Source of the DNA: DATGIQ01 sp035295665
GTDB lineage: Bacteria; Planctomycetota; Planctomycetia; Gemmatales; Gemmataceae
Direction of reading: 5' to 3'
Assembly: GCA_035295665.1 (NCBI GenBank)
Contig: DATGIQ010000454.1
Location: 1 to 18,018, forward strand
Length of the DNA: 18,018 nucleotides
Positions 1 through 7,747 of this stretch are shown here, piece by piece. Numbering within the stretch: the stretch's first letter is position 1; every line of letters begins with the position of its first letter. The position numbers and the translations under genes were made by a program. The notes under the pieces are model-generated. The model searched no databases and was not told where the DNA came from. It saw nothing but the letters and a program-made list of their open reading frames with translations.

Positions 1-1706
1 ATGGTTGGATCGGCAAAGTGGTTCAATTCGGTCAACGTCGCATAGACATTAGCCTGTTCGGTCCGCGGGGTGGCCGGGTCTGCCGGCGCTCCACAAAACA
101 GGAACAAGATCACCTCGGCTTCCGCGTAGCGCAATTGTTGCAGAAGCCGGCGCAACCCATAGCCGAAATCGGTCAGGAAGCCGCTGTTCCCGCCGCTGGC
201 GGCGGCGATCACATAAATTCGTGGGATATTGTCGCGCAGAGCTAGTCCGGTTTGGCTGACGGATTGATACAGGGAATCGGGATGGCTAACGCCTTGCACC
301 TCGCGCCGCATCCGCGCCAGCAACCGCAATTGATTGTCGACAAACGTGAGCCGTCCCAGGGCGCGCGATCCTTGGGTCTGCAACGAGCGCGGGATCGAGT
401 GGAGTTTCTCGCGCGGCAGCCAATCAAACAGGTGTTCGAGCGTCCGCTTCCGATAGTGGTTGAAGGCTTGGAGGGGGAGGTGGTAGACCTCGTTGCGGGA
501 GAACGCGACCTCGGGCGTTCCGCGCAGGGCACTCTGCACGGCTGCGGCATCTGAATCGACATAGAGAAATCGAAGCAATGGGATCTTGTTCAAATCGCCG
601 AGATGATCGAGGAAGCGGCACCGCAGCTCGCGGAGGGCGCGTCGTCCAAAACCGCCCACCCCGACAACCACGGTTGGCCGAAGCGCCCCCGTCTCGGGCT
701 GTGCCTGGGTCAGACCGAGGCGAGAAACCTCCTCCAGCTCCGCGACCAGTTGGCTATCTTCCTTGCCGGATTCGTCGGGCAATTCTTCCAGATGGATATC
801 TTCCAACGTCTCTTGAAGGGTCTTCGGGCGGGGCGGACCGTCCCCAGCCGGTTCGATCGCGATCGCCTCCGGCCGTATCCTTCCATGAGCCGTGTACAGA
901 GCACGGACGAAAGCCAGACAATTTGGAAAGCGCTTGCTTGGTTCCTTGGACAGGGCGCGCGCCACCACCGGCCGTTCCGCTTCCGGTAACGTGCGCAGCT
1001 CCGGCTCGTGCTGCAAATGTTGCTGCGCAAGTTGGCGGACATTCTTGCCGTTAAAGGGACGTTGTCCGGTGAGCAGCTCCTGGTAGACAATCGCCAGGCT
1101 GTATTGATCCGTGGTCTCGCTGATCTTGCCGCTGAACGTTTCCGGGGGAGCATACAGGGGCGTGACGCCACCAAGCAGACCAGAGCTGCTCTGTCGTTCG
1201 AGATGTTTCACCAGGCCGAAGTCAGCAACTTTCACACGATCGCTGATCAGGAATAAATTGCGCGGTTTGATATCGAGGTGTTGCAGGTTATGCTTTTCGT
1301 TCATGTGGTCGAGAGCTTCGGCAGCATCTCGAATGTATCGCAGCAGCGCATCGCGCGGGATGCCGAGCATCCCGGCGTTCTGGCACTCCAGGAAGGCATC
1401 ATGGAGACTTTTGTCGGCCAGCTCCATGACGATCACCAGCTCGCCCCCCACGATTTCGATGCGGTCGAGGGAAAGGACGAACGGATGGCGTACCTCCTTG
1501 ATGCGTTGGAGCGCGTGCAGTTCTTGCTCCGCACGGGCTCCCTCGACATCGAGCGAGTTCAGGTTGCCGTAGACGAATTTGATTCCTTTGAAGAGGCCGC
1601 CCGGCGCTTCGCATTTCCAGACTTCGCCGAAGCCGCCACTACCCAAGGGCTCAATGAGCCGGTAGCCCGGAATCGGTTCTGCATCTGGCTCTCGGATACA
1701 GCTCAT
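1..1706 (-). CDS. Serine/threonine protein kinase fused to a bacterial tubulin-like region (partial, C-terminus beyond left edge)
   Basis: The first 568 codons of a minus-strand gene are open to the window edge. The N-terminal third is a Hanks-type kinase: glycine loop LGSGGFGEVW near residue 24, VAIK-type lysine in GIKFVYG near residue 45, catalytic loop HLDIKPRN near 142, DFG near 161 and an APPE activation-segment end near 185. After an acidic linker rich in Glu and Leu, a second domain starts near residue 342 with a glycine-rich nucleotide-binding-like start, VVVGVGGFGRRALREL, and has ASGGNSGFLTDFGYGLR near residue 502 and EQANVYATLTELNHF near the edge. This order matches the bacterial 'tubulin-like' family (Pfam Tubulin_2), whose tubulin/FtsZ signature is GGGTGSG; here it is SGGNSG. 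The expected role is phospho-signalling coupled to a GTPase-like or scaffold domain; the substrate is unknown. The catalytic HRD is HLD, so it is a non-RD kinase. ATG at 1706 is used; an in-frame GTG at 1745 is possible, and a TAG lies upstream near 1880. Confidence 0.85.
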   Translation of the reverse strand, partial: MSCIREPDAEPIPGYRLIEPLGSGGFGEVWKCEAPGGLFKGIKFVYGNLNSLDVEGARAEQELHALQRIKEVRHPFVLSLDRIEIVGGELVIVMELADKSLHDAFLECQNAGMLGIPRDALLRYIRDAAEALDHMNEKHNLQHLDIKPRNLFLISDRVKVADFGLVKHLERQSSSGLLGGVTPLYAPPETFSGKISETTDQYSLAIVYQELLTGQRPFNGKNVRQLAQQHLQHEPELRTLPEAERPVVARALSKEPSKRFPNCLAFVRALYTAHGRIRPEAIAIEPAGDGPPRPKTLQETLEDIHLEELPDESGKEDSQLVAELEEVSRLGLTQAQPETGALRPTVVVGVGGFGRRALRELRCRFLDHLGDLNKIPLLRFLYVDSDAAAVQSALRGTPEVAFSRNEVYHLPLQAFNHYRKRTLEHLFDWLPREKLHSIPRSLQTQGSRALGRLTFVDNQLRLLARMRREVQGVSHPDSLYQSVSQTGLALRDNIPRIYVIAAASGGNSGFLTDFGYGLRRLLQQLRYAEAEVILFLFCGAPADPATPRTEQANVYATLTELNHFADPT

Positions 1707-1922
1707 AACAATGCCGGGCTGCTTGCCAAATGGTTGGTTTCTCACAGACTCCTGGGCACGGCCGGGCAGGATTCTAAGCGGCCCAAACGGCGCTCGCGGT
1801 TGAAGCCGAACTGCTCCAGAGTCGAACTCCCTGACCGACACCGCGCACGCTTCCCGGGCGGATCCCCTGGCAGCGCAAGCCTAGTTCGTGGGGAAGGTGG
1901 TGTCCAATTGTGAGAGGGATGC
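1707..1922. other. Intergenic gap between moeA2 and the kinase/tubulin-like gene
   Basis: About 216 bases separate the moeA2 stop from the kinase ATG on the same strand. The kinase frame stays open back to about 1880, so part of the gap could be an N-terminal extension if GTG at 1745 or an upstream GTG near 1840 is used. An imperfect inverted repeat (AATTGTGAG then CTCAATT, about 1908-1928) overlaps the moeA2 stop. No clear terminator with a T-run and no convincing promoter was seen. Confidence 0.4.
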
Positions 1923-3911
1923 TCAATTTTCTTGTGCCGGATGGAAGCCAAGACTCTCCAGTGCCCGTTTCGTCTCTTCATGCTGAAGCAGGACGCAAAA
2001 AGCCTGCACCGCCTTCCTTGACAAGCGGACCCGGGGAATAAGGAAGTCGAATTGTTCCTCTTGCAGCGGTAAGAATCCCAACCCGGCCGAGGCGGCAACA
2101 GGAGCGATTGCCACGCCCCAGTCCGCCCGCCCCTGAGCCACCGCGGCCGCCACCGCATTGTGCGATTTGGCCTCCGCCAAATAGCCCTGCGGCCGGTTCG
2201 TTCCGAGCAGTCCGTCGATCAACACCCGCGTCCCACTGCCACGATTGCGGTTGATCAGGATGCACGCAGGATCCCGGAGGGCCTCCGCCACCGCCGACGC
2301 AACCGTTCGGCCTTCAAAATGGTCATCGCCGCGGCGGAAGAGGATGCCCTGGAGCCGGCCGTAGCCAGGCACCAGCATTAGCTCCGGGCTCAAATATGGT
2401 CGGTTGTACACGTTGGTTTCCGGATGCAGGAGATGCGTCCCAGCCACATCGCATTCCCCGCGGCGGGCCGCCATCAATCCTCCGGTGCTGCCCACGGCCA
2501 GGGATTTGCTGTGGAAGCCCTGCTCGTGCATGCGGCCCAGCAAATAGTCGAGACCAATGCAATGGCTGCCGATCACTACCAAATCCGCCGGCTGCAAACC
2601 CTGACCGAGCAGATGGACCGCGACCGTTTCCTCCGCCTCCAGGTATTCACGTTGCCGCGGAATGATCACGAACCCATCCGCCCGGCTGAACGTTGTCACC
2701 GAGCCGGAGCCCTTGCCCAGTGGATAGGCTACGTATGGCGAGATGCGGTGGATGTCGTCTTCCGTCTTCGCTCGGTCGGGGGCTTCAACCTGGTCCGAGA
2801 CGAGATTGACAAGCAGGTATTCCGTGCGGCCACGTTCGGAGTTGACGCGCAGTGGCAGGCGTGCGGCGACGGTTTCCGCCCGTGCCTTCGGCCGGCCGGC
2901 CAGGCTTCGGATGACCGGAGCAATGAACTCGTGGAAGGTAAATATCGAGGACGTCGGAAAGCCCGGCAGAATGGCGAGGGGAACGACCCTTCGCCCCCGC
3001 TCCTGGTTTACTTCCACGGCCGCCAAGCACAACGGCTTGCCGGGCTTCAGAGCAACTCCGTGGGCGACGATTCCCGGGCTGCCGAGCCGGCCGACGACCC
3101 GATAGGAGAGATCGCCCGTTCCTTTCGAAGTGCCTCCGGACAACAGGACCAGGTCATACGCCAGGGTTTGCCGCAGTGCCCGTTCCAGCATGTCCTGGTC
3201 GTCCGGAACGATGCCCATCGGACAGGGCTCGCCTCCCAGCTCGCGCACGGCATCGGCCAGGACAGTCGCATTGCTGTCGAACACTAGGCCGGGACGCATC
3301 GGCGTGCCGGGAGGGATCAATTCATCCCCCGTGGACAAAATGGCGACGCGGGGCCGGCGCACCACAGCAACGGCATTCAAGCCGAGGGCAGCCAAGACCC
3401 CGGTTTCCCGTGACGTGAGCACCGCACCACGGCGAAGCACCGTCTCTCCACGGCCAATGTCGGTGCCCGCAAACGCGATATTCAGGCCGGGTGTGGCCGG
3501 GCGCCGAACGAAAAGGATAGGATCCTTGGTGTCGGTATACTCGATCATCACGATGGCATCGGCTCCGCGCGGCAGCATGGCCCCTGTTGCGATGGCGGTA
3601 GCCGTGCCCGGTCCGACGGCGATTTTCGGGATCACGCCCGTCGCCAGCACTTCGGCATTGAGCCGCAGCGATTGCGGCCGTTCCTCGCTGGCGCCAAACG
3701 TGTCTTCCGCCCTCACGGCGAAGCCATCGACATTGGACCGATCAAAGCTCGGCACATCGACGGGTGCCATCACGTCCCCGGCAAGGACGCGGTTGAGCGC
3801 TTCGGCGAGCGGCACTTCCTCGGCTTCGAGTGGCCGAAGGTCCAGCACCGCGCGAAAGCGGCGTTCTGCTTCATCCCGGTCGATGACTTCGAGGAATTGA
3901 TCTTGCTCCAT
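1923..3911 (-). CDS. moeA: MoeA-type molybdopterin molybdenumtransferase with C-terminal PBP-like domain (moeA2)
   Basis: A 662-residue protein, longer than classical MoeA (about 400). Residues 1 to about 410 carry the MoeA core: PSFDRSNVDGFA, ATGAMLPRGADAIV, ILSTGDEL, LLSGGTSKGTGD, ALKPGKPL and the PGFPTS loop. The family inserts molybdate (or tungstate) into adenylated molybdopterin in the cytoplasm. After about residue 440 there is a second domain (VVIGSHCIGLDYLL, VGSTGGLMAARRGECDVAGTHL, INRNRGSGTRVLID) of the PBP-like type found fused to MoeA in archaea and some bacteria, probably a small-ligand or oxyanion sensor or binder. The usual GED motif reads GTD (AFAGTDIGRGE), so the conserved Glu is Thr. 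ATG at 3911 lies 13 bases after the moeA1 stop, so the two are probably co-transcribed; an upstream frame start at 3995 would overlap moeA1 by 71 bases and was not used. Confidence 0.9.
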   Translation of the reverse strand: MEQDQFLEVIDRDEAERRFRAVLDLRPLEAEEVPLAEALNRVLAGDVMAPVDVPSFDRSNVDGFAVRAEDTFGASEERPQSLRLNAEVLATGVIPKIAVGPGTATAIATGAMLPRGADAIVMIEYTDTKDPILFVRRPATPGLNIAFAGTDIGRGETVLRRGAVLTSRETGVLAALGLNAVAVVRRPRVAILSTGDELIPPGTPMRPGLVFDSNATVLADAVRELGGEPCPMGIVPDDQDMLERALRQTLAYDLVLLSGGTSKGTGDLSYRVVGRLGSPGIVAHGVALKPGKPLCLAAVEVNQERGRRVVPLAILPGFPTSSIFTFHEFIAPVIRSLAGRPKARAETVAARLPLRVNSERGRTEYLLVNLVSDQVEAPDRAKTEDDIHRISPYVAYPLGKGSGSVTTFSRADGFVIIPRQREYLEAEETVAVHLLGQGLQPADLVVIGSHCIGLDYLLGRMHEQGFHSKSLAVGSTGGLMAARRGECDVAGTHLLHPETNVYNRPYLSPELMLVPGYGRLQGILFRRGDDHFEGRTVASAVAEALRDPACILINRNRGSGTRVLIDGLLGTNRPQGYLAEAKSHNAVAAAVAQGRADWGVAIAPVAASAGLGFLPLQEEQFDFLIPRVRLSRKAVQAFCVLLQHEETKRALESLGFHPAQEN

Positions 3912-3924
3912 GATCGCCCGGCAC

Positions 3925-5190
3925 TCAATCGTAGAGAAATACCTGCACTTCCTGGCCTGCACCAACTCCCTCGCTGTCGCGCGGAACGAGGACAAAGCCG
4001 TCCGCCCGTGTGGTGGAGCTCAAGATCGACGCTCCACTGGTCGCCAAGGGTTCGAGCTGTCCGTCGCGGATCCGCACGCGGACATAATCCACCCGGCCCA
4101 CTGCGGAAATGATTTTCCGCGCCAGCGGCAGGCGGCAACTGCGGTAGGGCCAATCCATGCTGCCTCCGCCGAGTCGCCGCAGCGCCGGCCCGGCAAAGAA
4201 ATCATAGGCGCACAAGCACGACACGGGATTACCCGGCAGCAGGAAGATAGGGCGATCCTGCAAAAAACCGACACCGGCCGGGCTGGCCGGTCGCAGAGCC
4301 ATGCCATGCACGCTCAGCTCGCCCCGTTCGGCCACCACGCGGGGAGCATGGTCTTCCTTGCCCACCGATGAGCCTCCGGAAATGAGCAGGAGATCGGCCC
4401 GGGCGCTGACCACGGCGGCTTCCACGGCCGGGCGCGAATCCGCGATGAGTTGGGTGTCAAGGGGGATCCCGCCATCGCGGCGGACCAACGCTTCCAGCAT
4501 CACCGAGTTGCTATCGACAATGCGATAGCCTTCTGGACGGGATCCGCACGGCAGGAGCTCATCCCCTGTGATCATTAAGGCCACGGTCGGCCGACGGATC
4601 ACCCGCACGTGCGCCGTCCCGATCGATGCGAGGACGCCCACATCTTGCGGCCGCAGCCTTCGCCCTGCGCACAACACCACCGTCCCGAGTTCGATATCCT
4701 CGCCCCGCCGGCCCACATGGCGGCCGGGTGGGACGGCCTCGCTGATACGGAGTATCCCGGCCTGTTCCTCGGCAGCTTCCACCTGGATCACAGCGTCGGC
4801 CCGCTCCGGAAGCGGTGCCCCCGTCATGATACGGACGGCCTCCGCCGGTCCGACCGGCTGCGTAAACGGCCGGCCGGGCAACGCTTCTCCCACGATCCTG
4901 AATTCGAGCGGGTTGTACGGACCCGCGCCGAACGTTTCCTGGCCACGTAACGCATAGCCATCCATGGCCGCCCGATCGAAGGAAGGCACGGCGACCGGGG
5001 AGCTGATCTCCTCGGCCAGCACGCGACCGGAAGCTTCGTGCAGATCGATCTCCTCGGCCGGTAGCGGCCGAAGGCGAGCGGCCAAGAGCGCGACAACGTC
5101 GGCGACCTCCGCACGGTCCCGGAAGCCGCGCATCCGAACGTCGAAAAACGGCGTTCGGGAGGGAGCAGATTTGTCGGAGGGTTCACTCAT
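3925..5190 (-). CDS. moeA: MoeA-type molybdopterin molybdenumtransferase (moeA1)
   Basis: A 421-residue protein of standard MoeA length. Conserved blocks in order: PSFDRAAMDGYA, RIMTGAPLPERADAVI, GRRGEDIELGTVV, MITGDELLP, LLISGGSSVGKED and FLLPGNPVSCLCAYDFF. It should catalyse metal ligation to adenylated molybdopterin in cytoplasmic cofactor synthesis. The motif that is KPGKP in most MoeA proteins, including the neighbouring copy, reads RPASP here (MALRPASPAGVGF), so both lysines are replaced. It is the first gene of a two-gene minus-strand unit, with moeA2 13 bases downstream. Start choice is uncertain: ATG at 5190 fits family N-termini best, but ATG at 5232 and GTG at 5286 are in frame, and none has a strong Shine-Dalgarno. 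Confidence 0.9.
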   Translation of the reverse strand: MSEPSDKSAPSRTPFFDVRMRGFRDRAEVADVVALLAARLRPLPAEEIDLHEASGRVLAEEISSPVAVPSFDRAAMDGYALRGQETFGAGPYNPLEFRIVGEALPGRPFTQPVGPAEAVRIMTGAPLPERADAVIQVEAAEEQAGILRISEAVPPGRHVGRRGEDIELGTVVLCAGRRLRPQDVGVLASIGTAHVRVIRRPTVALMITGDELLPCGSRPEGYRIVDSNSVMLEALVRRDGGIPLDTQLIADSRPAVEAAVVSARADLLLISGGSSVGKEDHAPRVVAERGELSVHGMALRPASPAGVGFLQDRPIFLLPGNPVSCLCAYDFFAGPALRRLGGGSMDWPYRSCRLPLARKIISAVGRVDYVRVRIRDGQLEPLATSGASILSSTTRADGFVLVPRDSEGVGAGQEVQVFLYD

Positions 5191-5418
5191 GGTGCCTGGC
5201 TGAGTTACCAATTCTTTCCAGAATTGTTTCATAAGCTTGCGTTTTGCCTTCGGTAGTCTGCTGGGAGCGCACAACGCAAGCGTCACAAGTGTTTTTTGAA
5301 ACCATTCCTTATTTTATGCGCGTTTTGATTGATCCGGTGCGCCGCTGGCAACTCGAGACGCGATAAAATGGACTCGGCGTCTCATCGTGCCCGGTCCGGC
5401 TTTTTGCGCGAGGCGGCC
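5191..5418. promoter_or_regulatory. Divergent promoter region between moeA1 and eutB
   Basis: About 228 bases lie between the two divergent genes. The AT-rich stretch at about 5288-5330 and a GATAAAAT box at about 5363-5370 stand out against the GC-rich surroundings and are plausible promoter elements, but no well-spaced -35/-10 pair could be assigned. No recognisable cobalamin riboswitch or operator repeat was found. Confidence 0.3.
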
Positions 5419-6831
5419 ATGCCCTATCAAACGACGATCCGAGGTGAACGATTTCAATTCGCCGATTTGCGCGACGTGTTCGCCCGAGCCAACGAGGAGA
5501 AATCGGGAGATTGCCTGGCTGGATTGGCGGCGCGCACTGAGCGTGAGCGCGTCGCTGCCAAGCTCGTTCTCGCCGACATCCCGCTGGGCGAAATCGTTCG
5601 TCAGCCGTTGATCGACCCCGACCAGGACGACGTGAGCCGGCTGATCCTGGATACGCTCGATCCCACTGCGTTTCGCCCCTTGGCGGCGATGACGGTCGGT
5701 GAGTTTCGCGAGTATTTGCTGGACGATCGCACCCAGGAAGAACAGCTTCATGGCTTACACTGGGCCATCACGCCGGAAATCGCCGCGGCCGTGGCCAAGC
5801 TGATGAGCAACAAAGAGCTGGTCCTCGCCGCCACGAAGATTCGCACTATCAGTCGCTGCCGCAACACCATGGGACAGAAAGGCGTTCTGGGCATCCGCAT
5901 TCAGCCGAACCATCCTGCTGATGATCTGGGCGGCATTCTCTTGGCTACGGTAGATGGTCTGCTGTTCGGCTGCGGCGACGCGGTCATCGGCGTGAACCCG
6001 GCGACCGAATCGATCGACACTGTGGAAATCATTCTGCGAGGGCTCGATCAATTCATCACGGCGTGTGGCGTGCCGACCCAGGCCTGCTGTCTGGCACACA
6101 TCACGACGCAGCTGGCTTGCTTGGAACGCGGCGCGCCGGTGGATCTGTTGTTCCAGTCCTTGGCCGGGACGCAGGCAGCCAACGCCAGTTTTGGCATCAC
6201 GCTGTCCCTGCTCCGTGAAGGGCACGAGCGCATCCGCGAGCACCACCGCCGTCGGGAAGTCGCCTGGACCGGCACCAACGTCATGTATTTCGAGACCGGC
6301 CAGGGGAGTGCGCTGTCGGCCGAAGCTCACCACGGCGTGGATCAGCTGACCCTGGAAGCCCGGGCCTATGGTGTCGCACGGACGCTGGAACCGTTCCTCG
6401 TGAACAGTGTCGTCGGCTTCATTGGGCCGGAATACCTTGCCGACGAGCGCCAGATCATCCGGGCCGGCCTGGAAGATCACTTCATGGGCAAACTGCTCGG
6501 CTTGCCCATGGGCTGCGATGTCTGTTACACGAACCACGCCGATGCCAATCAAAATTCCGCGGATAATTTGCTGTTGCTGCTGGCGGCAGCCGGGTGCAAT
6601 TATTTCATGGGAGTGCCGTGCGCCGATGATGTGATGCTCAATTACCAATCGACCAGCTATCATGATGCGGCCACGGTGCGGAAGATTTTCGGCCTACGGC
6701 CGGCGCCGGAATTCTTGCGTTGGCTGGAAGAGCGAGGGATTTTCCGCAATCACGAATTGGCACCGGGCGATGGAAGCGTCCGGCAACGCCTGCTGCAACG
6801 ATTGGAGTCGGTACTGGAGCCGGCCCCGTAA
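5419..6831 (+). CDS. eutB: Ethanolamine ammonia-lyase large subunit
   Basis: A 470-residue protein, close to the roughly 450 of enterobacterial EutB. With EutC it forms the adenosylcobalamin-dependent lyase that converts ethanolamine to acetaldehyde and ammonia in the cytoplasm. Active-site residues known from E. coli EutB are visible: Arg160 and Gln162 in RIQPN, Glu292 in YFETGQGS (E. coli Glu287) and Asp367 in GCDVCYTNHAD (E. coli Asp362), a constant five-residue offset that supports an intact barrel. The C-terminal MGVPCADDVMLNYQSTSYHD block is also typical. ATG at 5419 is preceded by GAGG; frame starts at 5329 and 5368 would add an unconserved N-terminal extension. eutC follows after 18 bases. 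Confidence 0.97.
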   Translation: MPYQTTIRGERFQFADLRDVFARANEEKSGDCLAGLAARTERERVAAKLVLADIPLGEIVRQPLIDPDQDDVSRLILDTLDPTAFRPLAAMTVGEFREYLLDDRTQEEQLHGLHWAITPEIAAAVAKLMSNKELVLAATKIRTISRCRNTMGQKGVLGIRIQPNHPADDLGGILLATVDGLLFGCGDAVIGVNPATESIDTVEIILRGLDQFITACGVPTQACCLAHITTQLACLERGAPVDLLFQSLAGTQAANASFGITLSLLREGHERIREHHRRREVAWTGTNVMYFETGQGSALSAEAHHGVDQLTLEARAYGVARTLEPFLVNSVVGFIGPEYLADERQIIRAGLEDHFMGKLLGLPMGCDVCYTNHADANQNSADNLLLLLAAAGCNYFMGVPCADDVMLNYQSTSYHDAATVRKIFGLRPAPEFLRWLEERGIFRNHELAPGDGSVRQRLLQRLESVLEPAP

Positions 6832-6849
6832 AGTCTGGACGAGAGAAAT

Positions 6850-7674
6850 ATGACCGATCCCGAACAACCAGCAGCCGAATCATCGCGCCTGACGGAGCTC
6901 TCGCAGCTCATCCGAGCAGTACGTACCCGTACGCCGGCCCGTATTTTGGTTGGCCGGGCCGGCCCCTGTTATCGCACGGCCACGCAGCTCGAGCTTCGCC
7001 AAGATCATGCGGCCGCGGTGGACGCTGTCCAGGCCGAACTCAATCCTGACACGGACTTCGGTCCCGAATTTGTCCGGCGATGGCAACTGTTCATGGTGCA
7101 GACCTGTGCCGGGTCGAAAGCGGAATACCTCCTCCGCCCGGACCTTGGCCGGCGTTTGAGTCCCTCGGCACGCGCGGAAATTGTTCGGCAGGGTGTCACG
7201 GGCGTCGATGTCCAAGTGGCAATTGGCGACGGCCTATCCGCGGCTGCCGTGCGAGCTCAGGTTCCCCACCTGCTCCCCCTCCTCGAGGAGCAAAGCCGAG
7301 CGCGCGGCTGGTCCTTCGGTCCTCCATTTATCGTCCGTTATTGCCGGGTGGGCGTCCTCAATGAAGTCGGCGCGCTGCTCGATCCGACGGTTGCGGTTTT
7401 ACTCATCGGCGAGCGGCCGGGGTTGGCGACCGCGGAGAGCTTGTCGGCCTATCTGGCCTATCGTCCCCGGCCCGGCCACAGCGATGCCCAGCGCAATCTG
7501 ATTTCCAATATTCACGCTCGAGGCATCCAGCCCGAGGCGGCTGCTTGGCGCATTGTTAATCTCGCGGCACAAATGCGCCAGTGCGGAGCAAGCGGCGTGG
7601 CGGTCAAGGAAGAAATGCCGGTGAGCCCGGAGCAGCGCGAATCCCCTTGTCGATTCCTTGATAAGCCCCTATAA
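6850..7674 (+). CDS. eutC: Ethanolamine ammonia-lyase small subunit
   Basis: A 274-residue protein, slightly shorter than E. coli EutC (295). It supplies most of the adenosylcobalamin-binding surface of the lyase and pairs with EutB. Diagnostic blocks: LVGRAGPCYRTATQLELRQDHAAAVDAV near residues 33-60, IGDGLSAAAV near 124, RVGVLNEVG near 167 and the hallmark VLLIGERPGLATAESLSAYL near 180, followed by RPRPGHSDAQRNLISNI. ATG at 6850 follows a purine-rich GAGAGAAAT and lies 18 bases after the eutB stop, so the genes are almost certainly one operon. A small CCCCT-ATA-AGGGG hairpin overlaps the stop codon (about 7666-7678) and might attenuate read-through to the next gene. Confidence 0.95.
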   Translation: MTDPEQPAAESSRLTELSQLIRAVRTRTPARILVGRAGPCYRTATQLELRQDHAAAVDAVQAELNPDTDFGPEFVRRWQLFMVQTCAGSKAEYLLRPDLGRRLSPSARAEIVRQGVTGVDVQVAIGDGLSAAAVRAQVPHLLPLLEEQSRARGWSFGPPFIVRYCRVGVLNEVGALLDPTVAVLLIGERPGLATAESLSAYLAYRPRPGHSDAQRNLISNIHARGIQPEAAAWRIVNLAAQMRQCGASGVAVKEEMPVSPEQRESPCRFLDKPL

Positions 7675-7747
7675 GGGGGAAACAGTTCTTGCCCAAACGC
7701 GGGTACGAATGGAGACAAGGTCCATTTTTGCTGGGAGGCAAGATTCC

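Noticed and set aside
1278..1913. 211-codon plus-strand frame opposite the kinase
   Set aside because: The opposite strand encodes an unambiguous kinase through this region.
2424..3287. Long plus-strand open frame opposite moeA2 (287 codons)
   Set aside because: Antisense to a well-conserved MoeA domain, no recognisable domain, and explained by high GC content.
5191..5418. Cobalamin riboswitch upstream of eutB
   Set aside because: Looked for because the lyase uses adenosylcobalamin, but no B12-box-like sequence or long leader structure was recognised.
5755..6663. Minus-strand open frame opposite eutB (302 codons)
   Set aside because: Shadow of eutB; its residues mirror the conserved lyase codons and match no family.
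7666..7678. Hairpin at the eutC stop as a transcription terminator
   Set aside because: Five-base stem with a three-base loop and no T-run; too weak to call as a terminator.
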